NCBI RefSeq assembly: GCF_964275005.1
Contig: NC_092694.1
Location: forward strand, 28,950,632-29,014,631
Direction of reading: 5' to 3'
Source of the DNA: Diadema setosum
Lineage: Eukaryota > Echinodermata > Echinoidea > Diadematoida > Diadematidae
Length of the DNA stretch: 64,000 nucleotides
The position numbers and the translations under genes are program-made. The notes beneath the pieces are model-generated. The model saw nothing but the letters and a program-made list of their open reading frames with translations, did not search any database and had not been told where the DNA came from. Of this stretch, positions 20,137 through 32,015 are shown in pieces. Positions within the stretch are counted from its first letter, which is position 1. Each line of letters opens with the position of its first letter.

Positions 20137-22745
20137 TTAAAGGGATGGTATAGTATTGGTTGAATGGGGATTCAGCTTTTAACTTTTTGTTGGATACTTT
20201 AAAGTATGGTGAACAAGAAAAAATGTCGGTATTCATAAACAAAGTGATTTATATACTTCTGCAAAGCTTAAGTCTCTAGGAATATGAATAGTTAACTTTC
20301 AGAAGGTGAAAATGTCTTTAGAATGATTGAGAGATGGTGTTTTGAGGCCCTTTTTAGACCACCTGAACCCGATCTGATGGCGAAATTTTGGTGACCAAAA
20401 TTATGGTGACCAAAATTATGACGTCATGACATGGACGAATCAGCCCTGCGCTCGCTGATGTCTTGCTGATGTGATACGCTAGCTAACTTTGCACCCGCGC
20501 CGTGGTACGTTCGCATTCAAAGCGTGAATTCCGCATGATGACCTGAGTGCACGGAGGTATCTAATCTGTTGTACGTGTCTTGTTTACTCTATCAAGCAAA
20601 AGTGAGTTATAATATTTCACTTATTGAATCCATCTTCCTTCGAATTACCATGAAGTATACCTTTTTAAATTTCTACTTGCGCTTTCGCGCCTCAGTCTCT
20701 ATTCTTAAACGGCTTATAGTAACCGTTTAATAGGCCTAGTTAGTACAGTAGTAGAGCCTATTAAACGTTACGGTAGAACAAGAACTCTGACCTAGCTAAC
20801 GTAAGGATCTACGTAGTGGAGTAGCCTACTGTATGTAATGTTAGGGTTGGACCTATACTACTCATCGACCGCCTAGTTGTTACAGCAACGTTACACTCTA
20901 CTAGATCTACCAAGTCTAGGACTAACGTTAGATCATAACGGGCGTTAGCGTCTATACTGTAACAGAATATTGTAAATCATATCTTAAAGAGCGACGACAT
21001 GAAATTTGACGTAAGACCTAGGCCTAGGTCCGTGCTGAGCACTTGTTGACTCCGATCTCGATGTAGGTCCTACAATATAAATTTACAGGGAAAAAGTGTT
21101 TAGACATAGCAATAAGTCTTTGATTTTCCACGTAGTTCTGGCCCTGGTTGAGTTTGAGATCGTAGAAATTAAAGGCAGTAACCGTTAGGAACCTAGGCCT
21201 AAATACAGACTTACAGTTGACAATACAACTACCCAATGCACTAGATCTATGTCGTAGTTAATTTACGTACGTAGGAAGTTACATGACCAACCATAATTTA
21301 TAGACGAACACACAATAAGTCACTCCCTCTAACACTGGCAACATGCATCATGCAGTATATACCAGTGACCAGCAGTGGCACTGCAGCAGTCTCAAGACTT
21401 GAATTTCGTTCCGTACGATACGGTGACTAGCATAAATTTACTGTACTGAGGACAGTAGCCTAATAACACCACGAAGATGGAGTGTTTTCCTACACTACCA
21501 CTCACCAATACCAGTACTAGTGTAAATTAGGCCTAGTCTAGTAATAATATGGTTGGCATAAACACTAACGACTAACGTTACTGCTAGGGTCTAACGTTAG
21601 AACTGTACCACACCAGTGAAACTGTTTAGACCTACCAGCATGCAGCAGTACCACTACCAGTAACGTTAGTAACTTTCCAGGCCCTTCTATGGAATACTGT
21701 AAAATTTTAGTAGTAGAATATCTAGTTCACAGGCATATACAGGCAGAGTACGGTAATGTAGGCCCCCTAACTGTCATGTTAGGCCTTATCCGCTATAGTT
21801 TATATAAGGACGCTAACACTAACAGTACCGGTAACACTCAAACAGCACTGTCTATGCCACGGTACAGCTAGACCCTACATAGCCCCGGAGACCGCGCCGC
21901 TGCGCTGCACGTTGGGGCTGGTCGCAGTTAGACCCTACAGTAACTTTGTCAATAGGTCTAACCTTACTCAATCAATAGAAGGAAGGACAAAGTCTTTCCA
22001 TACAATATAAGGTAAAAATTAGACATTGAAATGTTTCTGCCGATAAAGCAGATGCGACTAAAGACAGGCAAGGTACAGTATTGTCTTGCGTCCGCTCACA
22101 AAGAACTACGTGCTTTATGAATGGCGGACTCGATGTACAGCTAGCTAGCTAGCGCTGCACACTCGATCGTAAAGGGTACGTTCGTCCATGCCATGACGTC
22201 ATATTTTAGGGCCCCGAAAAAGACGCCCGTTCTGGAGCGAAAATCGGTGAAGTAAATCAGTCAGTTTTAACTCGCGATTTTTCAGTGGTAGGAATAAATC
22301 TTAAAAAGTCTCAAGCGCATACAATTCACCTCTAAAACAATTTATCCAAATATGATTGAAAGAGCATCCAATATAAGTCTCAGAAGAAATCAAATTTAAT
22401 TTTAATGAAAATTGGTTTGGAATGGCTGAGATATCAAAAACCAAAGTAGGATAAATGACGGAAAGGTGTTAATTCCGTCAATGCCAATGGGAAAAACTAA
22501 CACCTTTTCGTTTTATCCAAAACCAAAGTAAAACAAAACGATTCTATTAAAAGGTGGGTTCCAGCTTTTATTAGGATTGCTTTGTTTGGATATCTCAGCT
22601 ATTTCAGATCAATTTTCATCAAATAAAATCTGATTTCCTTCTTTATGCTCTTTAATATTTCATGAGAGGTTTCTCATTATCTAAAAAGAATCATCATCAT
22701 CAAAAATTGTGAAAACCCTGAATCCCCATCTAAAACCATTTCAAA
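20137..22745. mobile_element. Large non-autonomous DNA element or nested pair, about 2.6 kb
   Basis: The left end TTAAAGGGATGGTATAGTAT with GGTTGAATGGGGATTCAG resembles the MITE ends at 42467 and 49528. The right end has the inverse TGAATCCCCATC. Inside, GACGTCATGACATGGACGAA (20430 region) is mirrored by TTCGTCCATGCCATGACGTC near 22182. The middle (20700-22150) is full of CTAG, TAGGCCTA and TAACGTTA words and has no reading frame of note. The segment 22400-22740 is related to the interior of the 42 kb MITE. Confidence 0.5.
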
Positions 22746-24445
22746 TACGTAAGTGGCAAAAACGGAAAATTGGATAAGGGATAAACGCGTCTTCTAACTC
22801 TTCAGGCTACTTTGTCCATTATGAATGTGTGGAATGATTTCTCTTATGACTATCTAAATGACTATGCGACAACCAGCATCTTGTCTCTTGATGCTGTATC
22901 TAAAAACAAAAAACAAAAAAAAATGGGGCTTGCCTGATGCAATCAAAATTCAATCATTATACGTTAATTTATTTTCGTTATTTCATCGTGCATCGTCAGA
23001 TCATTGACCGACTCGGTTCAAATCTGGTTTCCAATGGCGCCCCGCAGTTTAATATGGATTTATACAAGTACACCATGAAAATACATGCAACATAAGTATG
23101 TCACAATACGCAAATTTCTTTGATAGGAACTCCTCTGCGAAGACATTTATTATCGTGAGATCCCCTGGAGCAATTTATTAGGTTAAAGCACACAGACAAG
23201 ACATTTTATTTAACGTAGATTAAAAGAAATAAAGTCCAACAGTTAATTGGTATAAAGGAAGCCAACAACAATCGGAAAACAAAAAATATCTTTAACAAGT
23301 ACTTTTAAGATACCCGATAAATTTTCACAAAACAGGAACGTAACTGGTCACAGCTACGCATTAAAATCAGATAGCATCTCTCAGTTCATCAGTTATTGAT
23401 GACAAGCATTATATTATACCGGTATATTTTTAGGTGAATAGTAACTAGGTTATATGATCACACCACGTCATTTGATATGTATTTGCGATTGAAGTGAACA
23501 TCAATGTTCATAGAAACTAAAATTTTCATAACTTTTATCGTTTTACGTCCCAGTTTTAATCTGAAGCATCCCTTCATTTGTGTTTATAAATAGACTATTG
23601 TACCGATTTGTCATTTCAAATGCAATATTTCCATTGACACGTTCCTCAGTGGCAAAGGTTCATTTGTAACTTAGAAGACAGAAACAAATGTGTTCACTTA
23701 TGCGTAAAATTTAATTTTATAAATTGGCCTACGAGGTTGATAGCCCATTAAATTTCCATCGAAATTTTCCATGAAAAATATGAACATGAGAAAGTTTTAC
23801 TTTGTTTTCCTTTTTTTTTGTGCTGAGTGTATGATTGTATATAAATAGGTACCAAAGATCCAGTTTGTCCTGAAGTACACTTCCATTTTGGAGTATTTAT
23901 CGGCACTCTAAAACCGCTTTTGAGATGTTTATTCACTATTCACAGTCGTTGAGAATTACAATATTTGGAAATACAAGCACTTTAATGGTGACTGCATGCA
24001 CTTTTCTTTTTTGAGAAGTGGATCGTAATTTCGAAGAAATATGAGAATGAAAATAATTGAATTGAATTGGAATACTGAAGTCTCCTTGGGATCCAGTGTA
24101 TTTAATGTGAATTGTGGCGTCAGGGTATATTTTCTGAATACGCATCCCAGTACAACAATATTTGAGTTGCGATTGATGTTAGTATGGGAAAAAATGTGAT
24201 GGAAGTTATCTGTAAATATATCATGTTAAAATATACTCTTTTCACATGACTGTTAATTCTAATTTGGCTATACATTTCGTCCGTTTGTCTAGAAGGTCGT
24301 CCGTTCATTTGGGTAATACACCTTTGCAGCGGCGTCGATCTGTTTTCACGACTGGGGGTGGGGCAAAACTTGGAGTTGGTATATGTATGCGGAGGAGCAT
24401 GCGAGGGAGCGGAGCGACCAAGCGGGGTTGGGGAGGGACACACCA
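22746..24445. other. Gene-free AT-rich spacer
   Basis: No open frame with gene-like composition, no repeat structure and no recognised element. It has no counterpart in the other receptor units. Confidence 0.5.
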
Positions 24446-24520
24446 GGGAGATTTTGCACTTTCAGACCTGAAATTTAGAGATCTGGTGTATAGTTTTTGT
24501 GATTTTTTTTTTTGATTTTT
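24446..24520 (+). repeat. Single copy of the GAGATTTTGC repeat
   Basis: GGGAGATTTTGCACTTTCAG with CTGAAATTTAGAGATCTGGT matches the direct repeats of units 1 and 2. A GC-rich stretch with GAGCATGCGAGGGAGCGGAG precedes it. Confidence 0.5.
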
Positions 24521-25742
24521 TCCTTGTCAAAAAGTAAGAACAATAAACATTCCCAGATAACTGAATGACTAACTTGCGGTATCTCAGCTCTTGTTCCGCG
24601 TGTGCGACATCACTGTGTAGGCCTATGTATAGGGGGATAAAGAAAAGGATAAAAGTTGGCTTGGTATACTCTGTAAAACAGAATCTATGCCATTTCGAAA
24701 GGCAAATGTCGTTACTCTTTTATGAAGGGCTTATGTGTGCCACTCAAGGCATAGGTATGACTACAGAGGACTTGTGTTGCTGTTGTTTTCATTTGCCAAA
24801 GGACTGCATTCCCAGGAAAATTGTTATTGACACCATTTCTCTTCGAGAAAGAGTGTCCTATCCATACCACCCGTAACGACCAGGAAGAACAAAATCATCC
24901 AATTATTGTCGACTATACATTTCGATATCTATAGCCTGTGGCACTGTCTGTCAACGTAGAAACCACTACAGTAGCCGAGGCAGTAGGTATTTTGTCGTGG
25001 AGGTGTGTAGGCCTATTCCATGATATCATAATATATCGTGGTAGACAAGTCACGTCTGATGTGATGCGAGAAGTCAGTAGGTCATTGTCCATTTGACAAA
25101 CAGAAAACAACCCAATAGGGCCTATTATAAAATGGGTTCAAGAATGTAGCCAATAGGAAGCGCTGAAATGAGTCTCGTGTGCTTCCTTTATTCTAGTCCC
25201 ATTGCACTGCGTGTTAAATCCTATTGCCGATCGTCTGTGCGCGCGGCGGCTCCTTTGAATTGCATGCATACGCGCTGTCAATCCTGTAAACAACTTCTAG
25301 TTCGGGTTGCCGGCCGCCGGCCGGCCTTTCTTCCCTTGTGCATAACATGTGTGGCGTACAATACGTACACTTTGTACAGTACAGTAGACCAAGCGTTGTG
25401 GGACCGGACGCGTACATGGAGTCGCTTTGAAGGGCAAATCCAACGATTTAGCAGGTTAATTCTCACGCCGTTTTCAGAGTATGTTGTCTAGTAGGCCTAT
25501 CATGAGGAGTCTATATCAAGTCTTTAAGGTAAAGGGTGCATATTCTATGTAAAATAGGTAAGTTTTCATGCGGGAACTTAGGTGTCCGGAAACCCAACCC
25601 CGTGTGGTTATACTGTATGTGCGGGATTTCCGAGTGCGACGTGCGTAAATGTTTGGGACGAACATCTTCGAACGTCTTGACCCACAAAGGTACGTGAAAA
25701 ACGCTGAAAAATGCTGCTAGTTTTCGAATTTTCGACCCATTT
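24521..25742. other. Gene-free spacer
   Basis: Mixed composition with scattered TAGGCCTA words and a GCCGGCCGCCGGCCGGCC palindrome near 25310-25327. No gene or element recognised. Confidence 0.4.
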
Positions 25743-25926
25743 TATAAAACAAATGATGCACAGGATTATTTCGTGGCGTTAGTGGAGGCGTAGCTCACTC
25801 TCGGGTATTTACAATGTAGTGCAGCATGCACTCGGCTTCGCCTCGTGCATGTTTCACAATTGTAAATACTCTCGAGTGCACTATACGCCTACACTAACGC
25901 ACTCTACCCTGTGCATCATTTGTATA
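25743..25926. mobile_element. Foldback hairpin element
   Basis: Two arms of about 70 bp, the left running from TATAAAACAAATGATGCACA through GGCGTTAGTGGAGGCGTA to TATTTACAAT, the right being its imperfect complement ending GTGCATCATTTGTATA. The loop holds a smaller hairpin around GCATGCACTCG / CTCGTGCATG. Typical of MITE foldbacks. Confidence 0.7.
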
Positions 25927-26114
25927 CCATCCAATGTACAACAAACTGACGGAATGACGGACACTAAAGCATGTACAAAATGTGCGCTGGCTGTCCACAT
26001 GATTGGGACATACCAGTGACAGTATGTAGTTGATCTACATACCGGAAGACTGTATGTAGAGTATACTCATGCAGCGGTTCATGAAGAACATAGGGCAACA
26101 TATTGCTTTGCAGA

Positions 26115-26235
26115 GCACTACAATACTAGAAGTAGGTACCGTCAATTTGATCCTGGTGACGTGATATTAATCCTCCCACCCACGGATATAACAAGCTTCT
26201 ACGATGGAAACCCAGCTAGGAAAGTACACAAGCCT
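26115..26235 (+). mobile_element. Gypsy-like fossil, integrase C-terminal-like part
   Basis: Reads FDPGDVILILPPT, resembling the F-x-x-G-D-x-V-L-V-L-x-P-T motif at the end of Ty3/Gypsy integrases. The element is broken. It lies upstream of the reverse transcriptase part on the same strand. Confidence 0.45.
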
Positions 26236-26523
26236 GATTGAAAATAATTGTCTTCATTTAGAAGACAAAGATTATAATCTCTTGTACAGATACTCTGATA
26301 CAGCAGACAGGAGTAAGGTATAGCCCCTAATGATGCAAATTAAAGTTTGGATATATATGCTGCAGGGATGTTGGACGTCATTACACAGGCCACGATCGCC
26401 GACCAGAAAGACGACAACGACAACGACGACGACGAGGGAACCGGATCTTTAACACCCAGCTCCATGACTGCACAAGTTTCGGTACTGGAGGCACAGGAAA
26501 CTGTAAAGGGGATCTGAAGATCA

Positions 26524-26663
26524 GCTGGGCATTTCATAAAGCGTTTGGGTCGGATATTTTCAGACAAACTCTTACAAGCTACTGAAATCCTTGCATCTGA
26601 TTGGCTGAGAGCAAATTTGTCTGAAAACTTTGTCGGACAAAATGCTTCATGTAATGCCCCCTG
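26524..26663 (-). mobile_element. Small MITE, first of a pair
   Basis: The ends GGGCATTTCATAAAGC and GCTTCATGTAATGCCC are inverted. The core TGAAATCCTTGCATCTGATT then GGCTGAGAGCAAATTTGTC is the reverse complement of the core of the MITE at 26793-26941. Confidence 0.65.
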
Positions 26664-26734
26664 GCCAGATTTGGAGGGTAGTCACCTGAGCCAGATTAAT
26701 GTGAGGTTGATGCGATGGGTGCGTATAGGGATGC

Positions 26735-27134
26735 AATGACTGATCTTCCTGGTCAGACTCACTTTGGCCACCACTCGATCAGGGTAACATCAGGGGCCCG
26801 TTTCCATAAAACTTGTTATCAGTGACAACTGCCACATTTCCATGACAAATTTGCTCTCAGCCAATCAGATGCGAGGATTTCAGTACCTTGTCACATCTAT
26901 GACAGCTTATCACTGATGACAAGTTTTATGAAACGGGGCCCGGATGACCCGGCCCAACAGACATCTCTTCTCGTTCCCATGCCCCTTAGAGGCGTTATTG
27001 AAGGAGTTAAGAAGATGGCCGAGATGGAAGTAATAGAAACTCATACAATCTTCCCCATTGTGATTGTGAAGAAATCTGACGGCAGCAATCGTTCCTGTAT
27101 CGATTTTCGCCGGTTAAACCTTCACGCGGTCTAA
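26735..27134 (+). mobile_element. Gypsy-like fossil, start of the reverse transcriptase domain
   Basis: Contains MEVIETHTIFPIVIVKKSDG and CIDFRRLN, matching the opening of Ty3/Gypsy reverse transcriptases. The fragment is broken, and a small MITE (26793-26941) has inserted into it. No LTRs were found. Order integrase-like then RT-like recalls the Gmr1 group of deuterostome Gypsy elements. Age looks old. Confidence 0.65.
26793..26941 (+). mobile_element. Small MITE, second of a pair, inside the Gypsy-like fossil
   Basis: The ends GGGGCCCGTTTCCATAAAAC and GTTTTATGAAACGGGGCCC are inverted. The core GACAAATTTGCTCTCAGCC with AATCAGATGC is shared with the first copy. Confidence 0.7.
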
Positions 27135-27424
27135 CAGTAACTTCCAATATCATCACTAACTCTTCTGATTTATAGACATTAATGAATGATGCCATCGAAT
27201 CATAAATGTTATATATTATTTTTCTCTGACCAGAAGAAATAATAAAAGACACTCACACACTATGATTTACACCATTATAGTTTTTTCATTGGACAGTTTA
27301 TTGATCAGATGTTATCTCGAAAACAATAAGCGTCTACTGGTCCCGTTTATAGCTAAGCTTCGGCAAAGCTTTACATATGGAGGTCTTAAATTTAAGGCTA
27401 CTGTATTTAACAAAGAATTTATAT

Positions 27425-27600
27425 CTCGTTTCTCTTCTGTGACGTCTCTTTAACAATAATGAAATGATACATGAGATTTATATGGCCCCAGTTTTATCAC
27501 TAATTGTTCACACACGAGCTCAAGGAGCTTCATGACAATAAAGGAATAAGTAGAACAATAACGAGAAAAATGGTGATTAGTGTTTCAATAAAGACTGTCT
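27425..27600 (+). repeat. Unit boundary block, upstream of unit 4
   Basis: Diverged copy: GTGACGTCTCTTTAACAATA, ATGAGATTTATATGG, TCAATAAAGACTGTCTGTC. It marks where receptor-unit homology resumes after the transposon-rich insert. Confidence 0.5.
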
Positions 27601-27860
27601 GTCATTCATAGTTCGAAAAAATTGAATATTCTTCAGCTTTCAGCGGAAAGTCATTAAGGGCGTTGAAGAATGAGGAAACGAGTTCCATAGTCATGACAGG
27701 GTTGGTCCGGCATAGGTGAATTAAAAGCCGTTCCCCCAGGGTCTTCGGGAAATTTCAACACATAAGACTGGAAGAGGAGGATCGTAATACTCGTGTGGAA
27801 TGATAATGATACAATAAACGCTGAACATCCCCTCGGCGAATGTTCGATGGATAACGTTAT
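27600..27860 (-). mobile_element. Weak LINE C-terminal fragment
   Basis: The minus strand reads WNSFPHSSTPLMTFR then KLKNIQ across a stop, similar to the W-N-S-L-P ... L-K ending of non-LTR ORF2 proteins. Decayed. Confidence 0.4.
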
Positions 27861-27979
27861 CAAGCTGTGTTCAAACGGTCTTGTTATTTTTTCAACTGTC
27901 TGTTGGCTGTAATTCTACCCTGCGAGGAAAACCAGATAAACAAAACACACGAACATGCGCGCGCTCGCAAAAGCACACT

Positions 27980-28813
27980 CAACCAATCAACGTCGTGAGG
28001 TCGTAAAGATGTAGACACGGTCATGTTCTGAGCAGACGTGGCGTATCAGTAGAAGATAAAACATCAAAAGAAACACATTGAAAAATTATGGACAATTACC
28101 TCCCATCAGATGCTAGCACTTTGATCTCTCCATCATATCAACAACAACAACAGAAATTAGGGCTGATTTTCCAGCTCTTGTTGATTGTGTTGGTACTGTT
28201 TTGCGTGTGTCTATGTGTGTGGGTTTGTGTGTGTATGTGTGTGTGAATTATGCAGTTGATGTTGTTGATTAAACACACATTTTATGAGGATGACAATCGC
28301 TACCTTGGCTTCAATTACGTTCTTCTAGGAAGAGGTAAAAGCTTCTTGCCATTATCAAAGATATCTCCAAAGCGTATGAATCAATACTTATTATTCCCGC
28401 AGTTTTCTTGACATTGCCCCTTATTGATTTATTGATCCCCCTCACTCCCGCAGCGGCTGTTAGATCTTAAATAGAATGTTTCAAATGTAATTCTTGCCTT
28501 GGTACGTCAATGACCCTCCATTCAGATATGACTAACGTCTTAATGGTCTTCATTTGAACATCTGCGCAACTTTTTAATGAAAAACAGCAACTAATTCCAG
28601 CAGAAGGCACACAGTAAGAGATACATGTGTACTTTTTTTTTGTGGAGTTCTGCTTGTCTTTACTTGCATCCTTCTAAATTGCGAAACATTTAGAAAGTCC
28701 AATACCATCTCAAAAGAAGTATTCTAAGCTAGGATCGTCGCATGTTTTGTAACTTCCTAAGGCATTCACCAAGCAAAATCTGACTTGTAAAAAAAAGATA
28801 CAGGAAGAAAGGG
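27980..28813 (+). promoter_or_regulatory. Conserved distal upstream block, unit 4
   Basis: CGTGAGGTCGTAAAGATG near 27991, TTAGGGCTGATTTTCC near 28155, (TG)n near 28205-28245, GTAAAAGCTTCTTGCC near 28335, then AAGCAAAATCTGACTTG near 28771. Same order as units 3 and 5-7. Confidence 0.5.
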
Positions 28814-28848
28814 TATAAGATGGGTTTAATGGCAGTTTGGTTTTCAGA
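28812..28848 (+). promoter_or_regulatory. Core promoter of unit 4 (TATA box and initiator)
   Basis: TATAAG at 28814-28819 and TTTTCAGAT with its A at 28846. The conserved GGCAGTTTGG lies between. A purine-rich stretch precedes the box, without long GAA repeats. Confidence 0.72.
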
Positions 28849-29123
28849 TGTAGTATTAGTCTTTCTCAAGGAGATTGCAAGCTGCTGGTCACATTCGCTC
28901 AGTAGCACATCTTAGAGGTCTGGAGGTGTACCGAAAAATTTCCCCAAGGTTGATATCTGTCCTTTCGCTTGAAAGCGCCTTGCTAACTACAGCCTTTGGG
29001 TTTACACCAGTATACCTCAGCAACTCACTGACTTTGTGCTGAGGGAACATATCCAACAGGATCCCCACGACTTGTCTCCCTGATTTTTCGGATCTTTATC
29101 GTTCTTACGTATTCGGTTCAAAG
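28846..29123 (+). other. Predicted non-coding exon 1 of gene 4; intron 29124-30569
   Basis: Donor TTCAAAG|GTATTTTC. Best acceptor is a T-rich tract with AATTGCAG ending at 30569, giving a leader of about 141 nt, longer than in the siblings. The exon keeps GAGGTCTGGAGG and GAGGGAACATATCC. Confidence 0.6.
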
Positions 29124-30710
29124 GTATTTTCTTTCAAAACTTTCCAATGATCTTTTCGCTATTATTTTTCCACGTGCCTTCTATACTCGTTACAAATTTG
29201 TATAGATTAGTTTTGTTCAATAAAAAGGATATAAAGGGTATTATTTTTTTTTATCTATCTCCCTCTGTCCAAATGAAAGTTGTAAGATTGAAACTGTTGG
29301 TCTAATTTTTGCAAATATGTAGTAAAAATTAATCAGTGGAAATCGAACCTTTAAGCAGGTTAAACCTTTAAAGGTTTTTCTAACAGAGGGCAGAAAGAAA
29401 AATTAAACCGCATATCTTCACCCCTCTGCTGAATACTAGTAACCTCCTACTTTCATTTGATAACGAAAATAAAGCAGCTACCTATTAGTAAGACAGTAAT
29501 CTATTCAGATACTTGAAACGAAGGGAAACACACAGATCCCTGAATATAAATCACTATGCATGCATTTTCATACGTATTGATGGTTTATATTATATATTTT
29601 GGGAAACGCCTAATCACTAATGTCTTGTAGTACACGACATTTTTTCAGACAGTCAAAATATAACTCCTCCGACACCTTTTTAAAAAGTTATAGTACAACT
29701 AGGAGTAAATACAAGTCCGAATTTGTTCTAAATGTGACCTCAATTGCACCACAAAACCAACAAAAAGTCGCCAAACATAGTTTTTTTAGTTAAGGGCAGA
29801 CTCTAAGCTCCAAAATGGTGTATGACTCAATTCAACTGGATTCTCCTCCTAACTTATATATACATTGGAAAGAAAGCCCACACTCTGGAAAAGTTTGAAC
29901 TAAGAAAAGAGGCTCTGAAGTACATGTTCTAGTCAAGCGCTTATTCTTAACCAAGCCGTGCTGGCTTTGCGATGAATGAGACAAAAAAGGATGTCAACGA
30001 CCGTAGTAACAGCAATGAAGGGATTATCAAATTAAGGTGAAATTGAGCACGCTCTGTTAACACATTCTGTTATTAATAAATGCCAACTTTCAAGGTGGTA
30101 GTACTACTTTTCAAAAGTTATTAGAGTTGAAAGTGAAGGGTGTGCAAAGGATTTTCAAGAAATGAAAAGGGACCTAGTCTAAACACTTGCCTGATCACCT
30201 TACTCTACAAAAAAAAAAGGGTTGTAGAAAATCTGCTGAAAACCCACTTTACCATTCAATTTATGATCCCAAACTCAAGAATAACGTAGACAAAGAATAG
30301 CTCTTTTAGAAAATATGAAAAACTCATGCAAGATTGACTTGGGTGACCCGTTTCACCTTTTTGGAGTCCTGATGTGGAATCGAGGGGTGCGACATTTCGT
30401 TCGTTTTGTGATGTACGGTCACAAATAACATGTTTACCATCTAGATTGTTCGCACTGTATGCAGGGAGACATAATTTTTGAGGAAGAATCATAAGAAAAC
30501 CCTACGTTCCCCTTGCTTCCGTCTTTCAAGCACTCCCGAAATACACGTCATTTTTTTTTTTAATTGCAGTACATCACGACCTTGATTGGAATGATGCAGT
30601 ACTTAGGGCACAAATGCTTCATGGAACAGTCTTGAACATTTGTTGAAGCAACAGGAAACCGGAAATCACTACCAAAAAAAAAAATGGTCGAATACTCGGG
30701 TAGGCAAAGT

Positions 30711-32015
30711 ATGGCCACACTGGATGCTTTCGGCATTTTCGTAATCCTGTTAGCAACGCCTTGCGGACTGTTTGCTCAGAACTCGACATTTGAAATTGAG
30801 ACAGCTATGACACCGGAAGTTGATGATGCTGCTCAAAATTCAACAGACACATTACAAGAAACACTAGGGACCACCCTTCTACAACGGACAACGTTTGTTG
30901 CAGACTTTCAAACAGAAATATTGTCGATGGGGGCTGATAGTGCACATTCGTCCTACACGCCCGGAGAGGGTCAGGTCGACACGACACGTTACGATAATAT
31001 TAAAGCACAGCGCAGCAGAGAAACCAATACGACACCTTATATCCTCGCTGATTGGGTGTGGCAGCCGATCACGTGGTCATTGCGGCTGGGAATCCAGGCT
31101 TCCCTGTCAGTACTCGGCATCAGTGGGAACGCACTTGTCATGGCGGTTCTGTTACGTCGCGGTGTGGAAAGAAGCTCCGCTGACACTCTCGTCGGGAATC
31201 TTGCCGCAGCGGACTTTTTCACGTCCGTCTTTATTTTCCCAGTCCCGGTCGCCATTCTTGTCCCGAAAACAGCCACTGCGGAAATGTACTGTCGCTTTGT
31301 TTTTACCTCATTCTTCCTTTGGGTAAGCATCATGAGTTCAATTTTCACGCTAACTGCCGCGTCGATGGAGAGATATGCCGCAGTAGTCCACCCCATCCAA
31401 TGGAACCGCTATAAAAGACGCCATCACGTGATTCTTAGCCTCGTTCTCATCTGGTTTGCTGCGGCGATCGTTCCTATCGACCTCCTACTCGCAACCGGCT
31501 TCGACAAGGCGTCGAGTTCTTGCCAGGTAAAGCATCCAACCTATGCTGGACAGATCGTCATTGCAATGGTTTCTTTCATCTTCGGCTTCGTCCTTCCGGC
31601 CTTGACCATGTTAGTTACACAGCTCTTTGCTGCTCGCGCTCTCTACTTGCAGTCCAAGCATTTTACGGGGACCTGCGAACGTGGCAACCACTCTACTGCA
31701 TCATCACTCAGACATCTTGTGGCCATGAATCGAGTCTTGCGAATGCTCCTGATACTAGTCATTATCTGCATTGTGTGCTGGGGTCCGAACGCCACTTCTT
31801 ACTTTTTGTGGAAGTTGCACGTCATTGATCCCAGCTTCCTTTACGGACCAGTTGACCGTGTGCTTGTGATGCTGGCCATGGTTAACTCTTGCACCAATCC
31901 CATCGTGTATTTGGTCTGGAACGCGCAATTCCGCGCAGCTGTTGTCAAATTCTTCACCGGCACCAAGATAAGCAATAGCGCCCTCTTCGGATTTCAGGAC
32001 GAATCAACCCGATAA
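30711..32015 (+). CDS. Class A rhodopsin-like GPCR, array member 4 (434 aa), short C-terminus
   Basis: An in-frame ATG nine codons upstream (30684) exists, but the Met-Ala at 30711 matches all other members and has the better context. The ectodomain is four residues shorter (NSTFEIETA), has sequons at N23 and near 42 and no cysteine, and keeps SSYTPGEGQ. Core motifs: GNALV, GNLAAAD, YCRF, MERY (Leu to Met before ERY), SSCQVKH, FVLPA, CWGP near 356-359 and NPIVY near 396-400. Loop 3 has one extra residue (STASSLRHL), shared only with gene 7. TM6 LILVIICIVCWGPNATS is also shared with gene 7. The protein stops right after DESTR, about ten residues before the others. The codon that follows is TAA, while downstream bases still resemble the family tail. 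The receptor core is complete, so it is probably functional with a changed tail. Confidence 0.93.
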   Translation: MATLDAFGIFVILLATPCGLFAQNSTFEIETAMTPEVDDAAQNSTDTLQETLGTTLLQRTTFVADFQTEILSMGADSAHSSYTPGEGQVDTTRYDNIKAQRSRETNTTPYILADWVWQPITWSLRLGIQASLSVLGISGNALVMAVLLRRGVERSSADTLVGNLAAADFFTSVFIFPVPVAILVPKTATAEMYCRFVFTSFFLWVSIMSSIFTLTAASMERYAAVVHPIQWNRYKRRHHVILSLVLIWFAAAIVPIDLLLATGFDKASSSCQVKHPTYAGQIVIAMVSFIFGFVLPALTMLVTQLFAARALYLQSKHFTGTCERGNHSTASSLRHLVAMNRVLRMLLILVIICIVCWGPNATSYFLWKLHVIDPSFLYGPVDRVLVMLAMVNSCTNPIVYLVWNAQFRAAVVKFFTGTKISNSALFGFQDESTR

